This document shows, in pieces, positions 13,509-20,542 of a stretch of DNA of 21,215 nt. The position numbers and the translations under genes were made by a program. The stretch is from JBFEUI01 sp041547565. Lineage in GTDB: Bacteria; Pseudomonadota; Gammaproteobacteria; Thiohalomonadales; Thiohalomonadaceae. The DNA lies in the NCBI GenBank assembly GCA_041547565.1, contig JBFEUI010000042.1:1-21215 (forward strand). The letters are read 5' to 3'. Position 1 is the first letter of the stretch. Each line of letters starts with the position of its first letter. The notes below the pieces were generated by a model that did not search any database, was not told the origin of the DNA, and saw nothing but the letters and a program-made list of their open reading frames with translations.

Positions 13509-14348
13509 ATGCGTGAATATCTGGATCTGTTGCAGGATATTATCGACAACGGTACCGACAAGGGGGATCGCACGGGTGTCGGTACGCGCTCGGTGTTTGG
13601 CAGGCAGATCCGCTTCGACCTGAGCAAGGGCTTTCCGCTGCTGACTACCAAGAAGATCCACCTGCGCAGCGTGGTCGTGGAGCTGCTCTGGTTCCTGCAG
13701 GGCAGCACCGACAACAACTGGCTGCGCGAGCGCAAGGTGACCATCTGGGACGAGTGGGCCACCGGGGACGGCAGCCTGGGGCCCATCTACGGTGCGCAGT
13801 GGCGTTCCTGGCCGGCCCGTGACGGTGGCACCATCGACCAGATCAGCGAGGTGATCGAGCAGATCAAAACCAAGCCCAACTCCCGCCGGCTTATCGTCTC
13901 GGCGTGGAACCCGACCGACCTGCCCGACGAGTCGATCAGTCCGCAGGACAACGTGCGCCAGGGCAGGATGGCGCTGGCGCCGTGCCACTGCCTGTTCCAG
14001 TTCTACGTGGCCGACGGCAGGCTCTCCTGCCAGCTCTACCAGCGCAGCGCCGACACCTTCCTCGGCGTACCGTTCAACATTGCCAGCTACAGCCTGCTGA
14101 CCCACATGATCGCCCAGCAGTGCGGGCTGGAGGTGGGCGAGTTCGTACACACCTTCGGCGACCTGCACCTCTACAGCAACCACCTGACCGACGATATCGT
14201 CTTCGAGCAGTTGAAGCGTGAACCGCGTGCGCTGCCGAAACTGGTGATTAAGCGCATACCCGATTCGATCTTCGAGTACGAGTGGGAGGATTTCGAATTC
14301 GAGGGGTATGATCCCTATCCGGTGATCAAGGCGCCAATCGCCATTTAA
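13509..14348 (+). CDS. thyA: Thymidylate synthase
   Basis: ThyA methylates dUMP to dTMP using 5,10-methylenetetrahydrofolate and leaves dihydrofolate. The 279-residue product has the dUMP/folate-binding GFPLLTTKKIHLRSVVVELL near residue 42, the catalytic cysteine C159 in LAPCHCLFQFYV, RSADTFLGVPFNIASY, and the closing FEFEGYDPYPVIKAPIAI. It is about 15 residues longer than E. coli ThyA because of an insertion, LPDESISPQDNVRQGR, just before the active-site segment; this insertion is common in other gammaproteobacterial ThyA enzymes as I recall. AAGGGA at 13498-13503 serves as the ribosome binding site and overlaps the end of lgt. folA follows 12 bases downstream and recycles the dihydrofolate made here. 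Confidence 0.97.
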   Translation: MREYLDLLQDIIDNGTDKGDRTGVGTRSVFGRQIRFDLSKGFPLLTTKKIHLRSVVVELLWFLQGSTDNNWLRERKVTIWDEWATGDGSLGPIYGAQWRSWPARDGGTIDQISEVIEQIKTKPNSRRLIVSAWNPTDLPDESISPQDNVRQGRMALAPCHCLFQFYVADGRLSCQLYQRSADTFLGVPFNIASYSLLTHMIAQQCGLEVGEFVHTFGDLHLYSNHLTDDIVFEQLKREPRALPKLVIKRIPDSIFEYEWEDFEFEGYDPYPVIKAPIAI

Positions 14349-14360
14349 AGGAATTTTATT

Positions 14361-14864
14361 ATGAACAGACCGATGATCTCGCTGATTGCCGCCATGGCCG
14401 ACAACCGGGTCATCGGTATTGAAAACCGCCTGCCGTGGAAGCTGCCCGCCGACATGAAGTGGTTCCGCCTGCACACACTGGGCAAGCCGGTGGTGATGGG
14501 GCGCAAGACCTTCGAATCGTTCGGCGGCCGTACCCTGCCCGAGCGGCTCAACGTGGTGGTGACCGGCGATACCGGGTATCAGGCGCCGGAGGGCGTGGTG
14601 GTGGTCCACTCCATCGACGAGGCGCTGTCCGCCTGTGGTGATGCCAAAGAGGTGATGATCATCGGCGGCGAGTCGTTCTACCGCCAGATGCTGCCGCAGG
14701 CCGATCGTTTCTACCTGACCCTGGTGCATGCCGAACCGGAGGGCGACGCCTGGTTCCCGGAGTTCGATATGCATGAATGGCAGGAGATTGAACGGCACGA
14801 TTACGGCGCCGACGAGAAAAATGCCCATCCCTACAGTTTTTTGATCCTCGAGCGGAATACGTGA
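14361..14864 (+). CDS. folA: Dihydrofolate reductase
   Basis: FolA reduces dihydrofolate to tetrahydrofolate with NADPH, closing the cycle with ThyA. The 167-residue length is normal (E. coli 159). Motifs in order: SLIAAMADNRVIG (7-19), LPWKLPADMKWF with the proton-relaying acid D31, VVMGRKTFESFGGRTLP (44-60) forming the NADPH site, and IIGGESFYRQMLP. The C-terminal HPYSFLILER is typical. AAAGGAA at 14347-14353 is the ribosome binding site for ATG 14361. It ends the lgt-thyA-folA operon; two GC-rich hairpins follow within 80 bases. Confidence 0.97.
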   Translation: MNRPMISLIAAMADNRVIGIENRLPWKLPADMKWFRLHTLGKPVVMGRKTFESFGGRTLPERLNVVVTGDTGYQAPEGVVVVHSIDEALSACGDAKEVMIIGGESFYRQMLPQADRFYLTLVHAEPEGDAWFPEFDMHEWQEIERHDYGADEKNAHPYSFLILERNT

Positions 14865-14882
14865 AAGGTGAGACGAATATCG

Positions 14883-14899
14883 GGTGCCCTGTGGGCGCC
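14883..14899 (+). other. Small GC-rich hairpin after folA
   Basis: GGTGCCC, TGT, GGGCGCC forms a seven-base-pair stem with one G-T pair, 18 bases after the folA stop. There is no T-run after it; it may contribute to termination together with the next hairpin. Confidence 0.45.
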
Positions 14900-14904
14900 G
14901 AACC

Positions 14905-14939
14905 AACATCTGGATGGCGGGCACGGCCCGCCCTATGTT
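14905..14939 (+). repeat. REP-like hairpin GGCGGGC-ACG-GCCCGCC
   Basis: GGCGGGC (14916-14922) pairs perfectly with GCCCGCC (14926-14932) across ACG, and AACAT (14905-14909) can pair with ATGTT (14935-14939) at the base. It resembles the short GC-rich palindromes dispersed between genes in many gammaproteobacteria. It may act as a bidirectional terminator or mRNA stabiliser. Confidence 0.55.
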
Positions 14940-14946
14940 TCTAAAG

Positions 14947-14974
14947 GTGAAGAGTGAGGCGTGAGGAGTGAAGC
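14947..14974 (+). repeat. GTGAAGN heptamer array, 4 units
   Basis: GTGAAGA, GTGAGGC, GTGAGGA and GTGAAGC follow in exact 7-base register. The opposite-strand counterpart is the (TTCACCC)4 array at 15810-15837; the two face each other across the AT-rich lipoprotein region. Confidence 0.65.
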
Positions 14975-14999
14975 AAGGAGGCTGACAGGCTTCGGTGAG

Positions 15000-15025
15000 G
15001 CCATAAACATTTAAAGGTTTATGGC
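15000..15025. other. AT-rich inverted repeat upstream of the AT-rich lipoprotein gene
   Basis: GCCATAAAC (15000-15008) and GTTTATGGC (15017-15025) make a perfect 9-bp dyad with an eight-base centre. It could be an operator or a hairpin. The rest of the gap (15026-15081) shows no ribosome binding site near the next ATG. Confidence 0.45.
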
Positions 15026-15081
15026 GGCTAGCACCCTATAGCGGACCTAAAAGGAAGCTTGTCTTTAAGCCTTTTGATGTC

Positions 15082-15627
15082 ATGAAGTATATCTATAGAA
15101 CTGCGATCATCTCGGTGTTAGGAGTGGCGCTATTTGGGTGTGCGCCTATGGTAATTGATGAGCATGTCATGCCATGGTACACGGGGTCAGAGGGGAACAC
15201 TGGCCGAATGCTTAACTGTTACAAATCAACAGAAATGATTTGGATTGATGTTCCATATGGTGAGAAACACCCAAGGACAAATTACCCGTACGCCATAAGA
15301 GTGTCGCCTGTTTATAGTGAAGGCAAGACGGTAGAAATAGAATTACGGCTTAAAAATATACCCAGAAAAAACATTATTATTAATCAGCAATGGTTAAATT
15401 TGACGGATTTTAGTGGAAACATAATCAATAAAATTATGTTCCCCTACACAAAGACCTCTGATGATTTCTATAACATTAGATTCAATATTGGCACCATTCC
15501 AGACGAAGGTGCGAAGCTAGAACTTCCTAAACTAATAATTGAGATAGAACCAGGTAAATTTGAATGGAAGCCGAGTGGGCTTTTGGAGTTAAAGCCTATA
15601 TCAAAATCTATCAGGTTATGTGCTTAG
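15082..15627 (+). CDS. Predicted lipoprotein, AT-rich, unrecognised
   Basis: A 181-residue protein with a clear lipoprotein signal (MKYIYRTAIISVLGVALFGC, acylated cysteine C20, followed by Ala). The mature part has no family I recognise; it contains beta-strand-like stretches such as TVEIELRLKNIP and KLIIEIEPGKFEW, compatible with an immunoglobulin-like or jelly-roll fold, but that is a guess. Base composition is strikingly different: hand counts over several 60-base lines give roughly 30-50% GC, about 40% on average, against clearly GC-rich neighbours, and codons such as AAT, ATA and TTA are frequent. No ribosome binding site is visible before ATG 15082. Together with its isolated position between folA and apaH this suggests horizontal acquisition. 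The reading frame is intact. Confidence 0.75.
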   Translation: MKYIYRTAIISVLGVALFGCAPMVIDEHVMPWYTGSEGNTGRMLNCYKSTEMIWIDVPYGEKHPRTNYPYAIRVSPVYSEGKTVEIELRLKNIPRKNIIINQQWLNLTDFSGNIINKIMFPYTKTSDDFYNIRFNIGTIPDEGAKLELPKLIIEIEPGKFEWKPSGLLELKPISKSIRLCA

Positions 15628-15635
15628 AAATATGA

Positions 15636-15803
15636 ATTAGTTCTAATATCGTCTTTGGCGGTAACAAACACAGTTATTACGAAGAAGTTGCTAAGTCGGA
15701 TACTGGCTATATGCCGAAGCCAAGGAGCGATTCTGTAAACAGCCGCGTTGGTTTTATTTCGGATTCATGCAGTGACACTTGTTGTCTGCACAGAAATGAA
15801 TGA
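15636..15803 (+). pseudogene. Possible 3' gene remnant, 55 codons open
   Basis: Directly after the lipoprotein gene, in a different frame, 55 codons run open from a TGA at 15633-15635 to a TGA at 15801-15803. The translation looks protein-like (for example HSYYEEVAKSDTGYMPKPR and then VNSRVGFISDSC, ending in a cysteine-rich tail) but has no good start codon at its beginning; the only ATG is at 15711. It could be the end of a broken gene, or chance. I do not recognise the family. Confidence 0.3.
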
Positions 15804-15809
15804 CCGTGT

Positions 15810-15837
15810 TTCACCCTTCACCCTTCACCCTTCACCC
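15810..15837 (-). repeat. (TTCACCC)4 heptamer array at the apaH 3' end
   Basis: Four exact head-to-tail units of TTCACCC on the + strand (GGGTGAA on the -). The array overlaps the last codons and stop of apaH, so part of it is translated. Confidence 0.9.
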
Positions 15838-16666
15838 CGGGTGTATGATAGGCGGTGCAGGCAAGACTGGTGACCGCCTCACTGCCATCGTCGATGCGCA
15901 GTGCCGTCAGCGAACCGCCCCACAGGCAGCCGGTGTCGATGGCGCAGACACCGTCCGACAGGTGCAGCCCCAGTGTCGACCAGTGGCCGAAGATGATGCG
16001 CTCGTCGCGGGTTTTTCGTTCCGCTACCTCAAACCACGGGATGTAGCCTGCCTCCTGGCTGCCAGGACCGCCCTTGTCCTTAAGCTCCAGTTTCCCCTCC
16101 GGGGTGCAGAAGCGCATGCGGGTGAAGCAGTTGACGATAAAGCGCAGCCGGTCCCACCCTTCGAGTGATTTTTTCCACGTGTGCGGCTTGTTGCCGTACA
16201 TGCTGTCCAGGAAGTCGCGAAAGTCGGGGCCGCGCAGTACGGTTTCGACCTCGGCAGCGCGTTTCAGTGCCCCCTTCAGGCTCCACTGCGGTGGCAGGCC
16301 CGCGTGGATCATGGCGTAATCGAGCTGTGCGTCGTAATGCATCAGCGGGCGGTGACGCAGCCACTCGAGCAACTCGCCGCCGTCAGGCGCCTGCAGGATG
16401 GAACTGATGGTGTCGTTGTCCTTGAAGTGGCGGTGGGCATGCTGCCAGACCGCCAGCAGGTGCAGGTCGTGGTTGCCCAGTACCGTGACAGCAGCATCGT
16501 CCAGGGCTTTGACAAAGCGCAACACCTCCAGGGATTTGGGGCCACGGTTGACCAGATCGCCGGCAAACCACAGGCGGTCACTTGCGGGGTCGAAGCGGAG
16601 CTTTTCCAGCAGTTGCTGCAGTTCGTCGTAGCAGCCCTGTATGTCGCCGATAGCGTAGGTGGCCAT
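15818..16666 (-). CDS. apaH: Symmetrical bis(5'-nucleosyl)-tetraphosphatase (Ap4A hydrolase)
   Basis: ApaH splits diadenosine tetraphosphate into two ADP and also removes Np4-type caps from RNA in E. coli. The 282-residue product has the calcineurin-like phosphoesterase motifs: GDIQGC (7-12), GDLVNRGP (36-43), GNHDLHL (64-70), MIHAGLPP and FGHWSTLGL. The start MATYAIGDIQGCYDELQ is standard; ATG 16666 has only a weak AGAGA upstream. The C-terminus is odd: the last residues, VKGEG, and the TGA stop are encoded by the GGGTGAA heptamer array, so the native end has probably been replaced or extended by repeat sequence. It lies 82 bases downstream of apaG on the same strand, the common order. Confidence 0.95.
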   Translation of the reverse strand: MATYAIGDIQGCYDELQQLLEKLRFDPASDRLWFAGDLVNRGPKSLEVLRFVKALDDAAVTVLGNHDLHLLAVWQHAHRHFKDNDTISSILQAPDGGELLEWLRHRPLMHYDAQLDYAMIHAGLPPQWSLKGALKRAAEVETVLRGPDFRDFLDSMYGNKPHTWKKSLEGWDRLRFIVNCFTRMRFCTPEGKLELKDKGGPGSQEAGYIPWFEVAERKTRDERIIFGHWSTLGLHLSDGVCAIDTGCLWGGSLTALRIDDGSEAVTSLACTAYHTPGVKGEG

Positions 16667-16748
16667 TGTTGTTGTCTCTGCCCTTCACGTGCCGGTGCTG
16701 TTGATCATAACAGCGGTGAGGGGCTGTTGTCCGGTGCGGCAGGCTGTA

Positions 16749-17129
16749 TCAGTGGAGGATCTGGGGATTGGTCAGGCTGAAACGCGGAATGGGGGCCTCG
16801 AACTGCACTCCGTCATCGGCGAGCATCTGGTAGTGACCTTCCATGGTGCCGATGGGGGTTTCGAGTACCGTGCCACTGGTGTACTGGTACTCCTCTCCCG
16901 GTTGCAGGTAGGGCTGTTCGCCCACCACCCCCTCGCCGCGGACCTCGGATGTGTTGCCGTTGCCATCGGTGATCAGCCAGTAGCGACTGAGCAGCCGCGC
17001 GGCAACGCTGCCTTCGTTGCGAATGGTGATGGTGTAGGCGAACACGTAGCGTTCGTCTTCCGGTAGCGACTGCTCTGCGATGTAACTGGTCTCTGTTTTT
17101 ATATCAATCAGATAGGCTTCTTTTTTCAT
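16749..17129 (-). CDS. apaG: ApaG (DUF525) protein
   Basis: The 126-residue product matches the family's usual 125 and its fibronectin-III-like fold: YVFAYTITIRNEGS, LLSRYWLITDGNG, VRGEGVVGEQPYLQPGEEY and TPIGTMEGHYQM are the conserved blocks. ApaG proteins have been linked to cobalt/magnesium resistance and bind nucleotides, but the precise role is unsettled. ATG 17129 has AGGA at a seven-base distance. The gene sits between pgl (20 bases upstream) and apaH (82 bases downstream). In E. coli rsmA directly precedes apaG; here five genes separate them or intervene in part. Confidence 0.94.
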   Translation of the reverse strand: MKKEAYLIDIKTETSYIAEQSLPEDERYVFAYTITIRNEGSVAARLLSRYWLITDGNGNTSEVRGEGVVGEQPYLQPGEEYQYTSGTVLETPIGTMEGHYQMLADDGVQFEAPIPRFSLTNPQILH

Positions 17130-17149
17130 TACTGTTCCTGCAGTGACGA

Positions 17150-17887
17150 TTACTGGTGCAAGTGTTTAGCCGCTGCCTGGTCGGCACACCACATCAGTGA
17201 GCCGGTCGCATCGATACGTTGCACCGGCAGGGGGGTCGCATCGGGGATGTTGCAGAGCACGTGACGTAAAATCTCGGCCTTCTTTTCACCACATACCAGC
17301 ACGCGGATAGCACGTGCCTGGTTGATGATGGGCAGTGTCAGGCTGATGCGCCAGGCGGCGAGCTTTTTCACGAAAACCGCTGCGACCCACCTGTCCTTCT
17401 CCTCGAGAATCGTGGTCTGGGGAAAGAGCGAAGCGGTGTGGCCATCGGCCCCCATACCGAGATGGATCAGGTCCAGGCAGCCCATCCCGGACTTTTTGCG
17501 AGGCAGCTGCCTGCGCAGGGTGTGTTCATACTTCTCGGCGCCCTCCGCCGGAGCGAGTTCCCCCTCTATCCTGTGTATCTGGGTGGGGATGATATCGACG
17601 TGATTCAATAGCGCCTCACTGGCCATGCGAAAGTTACTGGCGGCATCCTCCGGGGGGACACAGCGCTCGTCACCGAAATAGATATGCAGTCTGTGCCAGT
17701 CGATGCGTGAGGCGAATTCGCTTGTTGCCAGTAACTCGTAGAGCTTGCGTGGCGTGCTGCCACCGGCCAGGGCAACATGAAAACTGCCGCGTGACCGTAT
17801 TGCCTCGTCGGCCAGCTTGACGAATGCCTCGGCGCATTCGCGGTGAAGCTGGTGTTCGGATTTGAAGACATGCAGCCTGGGATCCAT
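17150..17887 (-). CDS. pgl: 6-phosphogluconolactonase
   Basis: Pgl hydrolyses 6-phosphogluconolactone to 6-phosphogluconate in the oxidative pentose phosphate and Entner-Doudoroff routes. The 245-residue length fits the DevB/SOL type. Motifs are the phosphate-binding AGGSTPRKLY (41-50), FGDERCVPPEDAASNFRMA (71-89) and the catalytic LGMGADGHTASLFPQT (143-158) with its conserved histidine. ATG 17887 has no good ribosome binding site, but it follows the ComFB-like gene by 20 bases and may rely on read-through translation. Glucose-6-phosphate dehydrogenase, the usual partner, is not in the window. Confidence 0.94.
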   Translation of the reverse strand: MDPRLHVFKSEHQLHRECAEAFVKLADEAIRSRGSFHVALAGGSTPRKLYELLATSEFASRIDWHRLHIYFGDERCVPPEDAASNFRMASEALLNHVDIIPTQIHRIEGELAPAEGAEKYEHTLRRQLPRKKSGMGCLDLIHLGMGADGHTASLFPQTTILEEKDRWVAAVFVKKLAAWRISLTLPIINQARAIRVLVCGEKKAEILRHVLCNIPDATPLPVQRIDATGSLMWCADQAAAKHLHQ

Positions 17888-17907
17888 GGCTTACGCTCGC
17901 GCAAAAC

Positions 17908-18195
17908 TCACGCCTGCACCGTGTCCGTGTTTTCTTCGTTCTGGCTGATACGGGTATAGGCCTCCTGTACGGCGCTGACGATCGACTCGCGAATATAATC
18001 GCGTTCCCTGGAGGTGAGGAAGAAGGCCATGTCCACATCGTGGCGCACGTAACGCGCCGGAAGCATGTTGAGGGCCAGACAGGCGATATCGATCAAGAGC
18101 TCTTCATCGCTGAGTTTTTTCTCTTTTGCCAGGGTATCGGTAACGTACTCGTAAACCAGTGGTTCGAAGTAGTTGTGAATCTCTGCAAAGTCCAT
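17908..18195 (-). CDS. ComFB-like late competence protein
   Basis: A 95-residue soluble protein, MDFAEIHNYFEPLVYEYVTD..., with the ComFB-family core: a helix ending before a conserved cysteine (DIACLALNMLPARYV, residues about 51-65) and then DVDMAFFLTSRERD. In Bacillus subtilis comFB lies in the comF operon, but family members in proteobacteria have no proven role in competence. ATG 18195 was chosen because GAGGGA lies about six bases upstream; the longer frame starting near 18252 adds a low-quality leader. It lies 20 bases before pgl and 74 bases after the HExxH protein gene. Confidence 0.8.
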   Translation of the reverse strand: MDFAEIHNYFEPLVYEYVTDTLAKEKKLSDEELLIDIACLALNMLPARYVRHDVDMAFFLTSRERDYIRESIVSAVQEAYTRISQNEENTDTVQA

Positions 18196-18269
18196 CCGGT
18201 TATCCCTCTTAAGTAACAGTGACAGCTTAGTAAGCGCTGCGGCAGTTAGCAACCGACTGGCGGCGGAGG

Positions 18270-18764
18270 CTATTGGCGCAGTCGCCAGGTGGGTTCGCCC
18301 CGTTCGGTCAGCAGGCCTTGCTCAAGCAGCCACAACCGGGTGTCCTCGGCATCCTGTTCGAACCACGCCCGGGCCGAGCCGAGGCGAAAGGTGTAGCCCC
18401 AGCTGTCCATGTCGGCCATGATGCGATGGCGGCCGACCCCCGGCAGGTAGTCGGCCAGGGTGATCTCCATGTAGTTGACCGCGTTCTCCTCATCGTAGTC
18501 ACCGCCAGCGTTGGTGTGCAGTACGGCGCGCCGTGCCTCATCCATGCAGATATTGTGGCAGGACTCGTGCAGTGCAGAATGTAGTGGCGTGTCGGGACGC
18601 ACCAGCACGCGCCGGCCGATGATGCCTGCCTCGGGCTCGCCGAACCAGCTGCCCGGTATCTCTGCGCCGGCAGGCAGCAGCTCCAGTGTCAGGCCGAAGC
18701 GGCCAAGCAGTTCGCGTAACGCGGCAAAGTCGATATCGTCGCAGGTGAGTACCTCAGTTTCCAT
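18270..18764 (-). CDS. Uncharacterised protein with a HExxH metallopeptidase-like motif
   Basis: A 164-residue protein whose middle contains HSALHESCHNICMDE, a HExxH zinc-site pattern at H66, E67 and H70. A further acidic stretch follows about 20-25 residues on (YDEENAVNYMEI), which could supply a third ligand as in gluzincin-type enzymes. The rest is helical with no signal peptide or membrane segment, so it is cytoplasmic. I recognise it only as a conserved hypothetical of gammaproteobacteria. ATG 18764 has GGTGA nine bases upstream; ATG 18773 is an in-frame alternative adding MAA. Either start lies inside the end of the LysM gene, so translation is probably coupled to it. Confidence 0.72.
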   Translation of the reverse strand: METEVLTCDDIDFAALRELLGRFGLTLELLPAGAEIPGSWFGEPEAGIIGRRVLVRPDTPLHSALHESCHNICMDEARRAVLHTNAGGDYDEENAVNYMEITLADYLPGVGRHRIMADMDSWGYTFRLGSARAWFEQDAEDTRLWLLEQGLLTERGEPTWRLRQ

Positions 18765-19674
18765 TGCCGCCATTCACCGTTCTGCGGCGGATAATGATAC
18801 GTACCCGGTTGCCCGGATAGATCCGATCGGGATCGTCAATTCCGCTGCGTTTGGCCAGTTCGGGAAAGCGCCACGGGTCGTCCAGATAGCGTGTGGCGAT
18901 ATCCCACAGGGTGTCGCCCTTGACCACCGTGTGGATATAGACCTGTTCCTGGTAGCGCGGCGCGGGCGGCAAGGCTGTTGCTGATGTCTCGGCCTCCGAT
19001 CGTTTATCGGCATTGGCGGTATCCGGTCCGTCGCTGGTTTCTTTGCTTGTCGCGGTCGCCTGCTGTTCCTTGGTCTTTTCGGCATGGGCGGGCTGCACCG
19101 CTGCCATCGGCGGTGTTTCGTTTTCTTCACCTTCTGGTGAGAGTTTTTCAACCGAGGTCTGTGGCAGTACCTCTTCGATAATCAGTGTGATTCCTTCATC
19201 ATCCTGTTCGACGCGAATGGTGCCCTCGACCGTTGCGGCCCCGGATTCGGCGGATGGTGCTATGTGCGCCGTTGCCTCCTCGTCCCTGGCGGCGACCAGG
19301 GAGGGCTCCGCCGTCTCGACCGTATCCGCCGTTGCTGGCTGTGTGTCGGGCGTTTCAGGCTCAGGTGTTGGTACTGCTGCCTCCGGGGGCGGGGCCTCTG
19401 TTGCGACTGGCTGGGCCGGTGCGGGAGTGGCGGGTTGGGGAGAATACGTCTGTCTGGCGGCAACCGGTTCAGGCACTGTTGCAGGCCTTGCGCTATGGCG
19501 ATACAACGGCATGTCAAACAGCAGTACAACGATAATAGCCGGCAGGAGCAGCCAGCCCAGCGGGTAGAGCCAGCGTTCCAGCGCCGTGGTTGAAGCTCCG
19601 CAGATGTCTATCGCGACACTACGTCGGCTGTCGCGAGCAGTGCTGTCATCCCTGTTTGATGATTGTTCCGCCAT
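18754..19674 (-). CDS. Membrane-anchored LysM-domain protein
   Basis: A 306-residue protein in three parts: a short cytoplasmic N-terminus, one membrane segment (about residues 36-54, LYPLGWLLLPAIIVVLLF), a long Pro/Ala/Glu/Thr-rich linker (about 60-240) and a C-terminal LysM domain (246-295, HTVVKGDTLWDIATRYLDDP...RIYPGNRVRI). LysM binds the N-acetylglucosamine backbone of peptidoglycan, so the protein probably tethers the inner membrane to the wall. A short embedded segment, GTIRVEQDDEGITLIIEEV, may be a strand pair within the linker. No enzyme domain is present. Proline-rich LysM proteins of this style are often named for DUF3761- or FimV-like context, which I cannot confirm. It lies 61 bases after rsmA and overlaps the HExxH gene. 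Confidence 0.85.
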   Translation of the reverse strand: MAEQSSNRDDSTARDSRRSVAIDICGASTTALERWLYPLGWLLLPAIIVVLLFDMPLYRHSARPATVPEPVAARQTYSPQPATPAPAQPVATEAPPPEAAVPTPEPETPDTQPATADTVETAEPSLVAARDEEATAHIAPSAESGAATVEGTIRVEQDDEGITLIIEEVLPQTSVEKLSPEGEENETPPMAAVQPAHAEKTKEQQATATSKETSDGPDTANADKRSEAETSATALPPAPRYQEQVYIHTVVKGDTLWDIATRYLDDPWRFPELAKRSGIDDPDRIYPGNRVRIIIRRRTVNGGNGN

Positions 19675-19735
19675 GACTACTGAATAATGTGTGTGAACTC
19701 CCCGTGACCCGTCTAACTATAACGGTCCATGAGCA

Positions 19736-20536
19736 TTATGACTTGAGTCCCTGTTCTGCTGCTGTGACGGCATTGGCCAATTTTGCGTACTCCTCCAGGG
19801 TGATGGTTTCCGGTCGGCGTGCCGGGTCGATGCCCAGTGATTCGATGGCGGTGCTGTCGAGCAGTTTTTTAAGGGTGTTGCGCAGCGTCTTGCGCCGTTG
19901 TGAGAAGGCCTGGGTGACGACCCGGGCCAGATCCTTTTGCTCGGTGACCTCGAAGGGCGGTGCGGCATGCGGTACCAGGCGCACGACTGCCGAGTCGACC
20001 TTGGGCGGTGGATTGAAGGCGCCGGGCGGCACGTTGAACAGGTGTTCGACGCGGCAGTGGTACTGCACCATGATGCCCAGGCGACCGTAGGCCTTGCTGC
20101 CGGGGCCGGCGGCCAGCCGGTCGACGACCTCTTTTTGCAGCATGAAGTGCATGTCCTCGATCACCCTGGCGCTGTCGAGCAGGTGAAAAATGAGCGGGGT
20201 GGAGATGTTGTAGGGCAGGTTGCCCACCACGCGCAGCTTGTGCTCGGCATCGACCAGCGTGGTGAAATCGAACCGCAGCGCATCGACATTGTGGATGCGC
20301 AGTTCACCCAGCCCGGCGCAGTTGGCGTTGAGGATCGGGATCAGGTCGCGGTCCAGCTCGACCACGTCGAGCTCGCCGCACTGCTCAAGCAGCTGACGGG
20401 TAATCGCGCCCTGCCCGGGGCCGATCTCCACCAGCCGCTGTCCGGGACGGGCGGCGATCGCCGCAAGGATGTTGCGAATGATGATCGGATCATGCAGAAA
20501 ATTCTGGCCGAAGCGTTTGCGGGGTCGGTGTTCCAT
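19736..20536 (-). CDS. rsmA: 16S rRNA dimethyladenosine transferase
   Basis: RsmA (KsgA) dimethylates two adjacent adenosines, A1518 and A1519 in E. coli numbering, in the 3' helix of 16S rRNA as a late checkpoint of 30S assembly. The 266-residue product has KRFGQNFLHD (7-16), the S-adenosylmethionine motif VEIGPGQGAIT (36-46), VVELDRDL (58-65) and the catalytic NLPYN (106-110). The C-terminal FSQRRKTLRNTLKK contacts RNA. ATG 20536 gives the classic N-terminus MEHRPRKRFGQNFL, but has no ribosome binding site; a strong promoter sits so close that the transcript may begin at the ATG. It is the first gene of the - strand run ending in apaH. Confidence 0.96.
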   Translation of the reverse strand: MEHRPRKRFGQNFLHDPIIIRNILAAIAARPGQRLVEIGPGQGAITRQLLEQCGELDVVELDRDLIPILNANCAGLGELRIHNVDALRFDFTTLVDAEHKLRVVGNLPYNISTPLIFHLLDSARVIEDMHFMLQKEVVDRLAAGPGSKAYGRLGIMVQYHCRVEHLFNVPPGAFNPPPKVDSAVVRLVPHAAPPFEVTEQKDLARVVTQAFSQRRKTLRNTLKKLLDSTAIESLGIDPARRPETITLEEYAKLANAVTAAEQGLKS

Positions 20537-20542
20537 GGAGGC

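Noticed and set aside
13470..14924. A 484-codon open frame on the - strand across thyA and folA
   Set aside because: It spans two well-supported genes on the other strand and has low-complexity composition typical of a shadow frame.
15000..15025. Integron attC-like site next to the AT-rich gene
   Set aside because: The dyad lacks paired core sites (GTTRRRY and its complement at proper spacing) and there is no integrase in the window.
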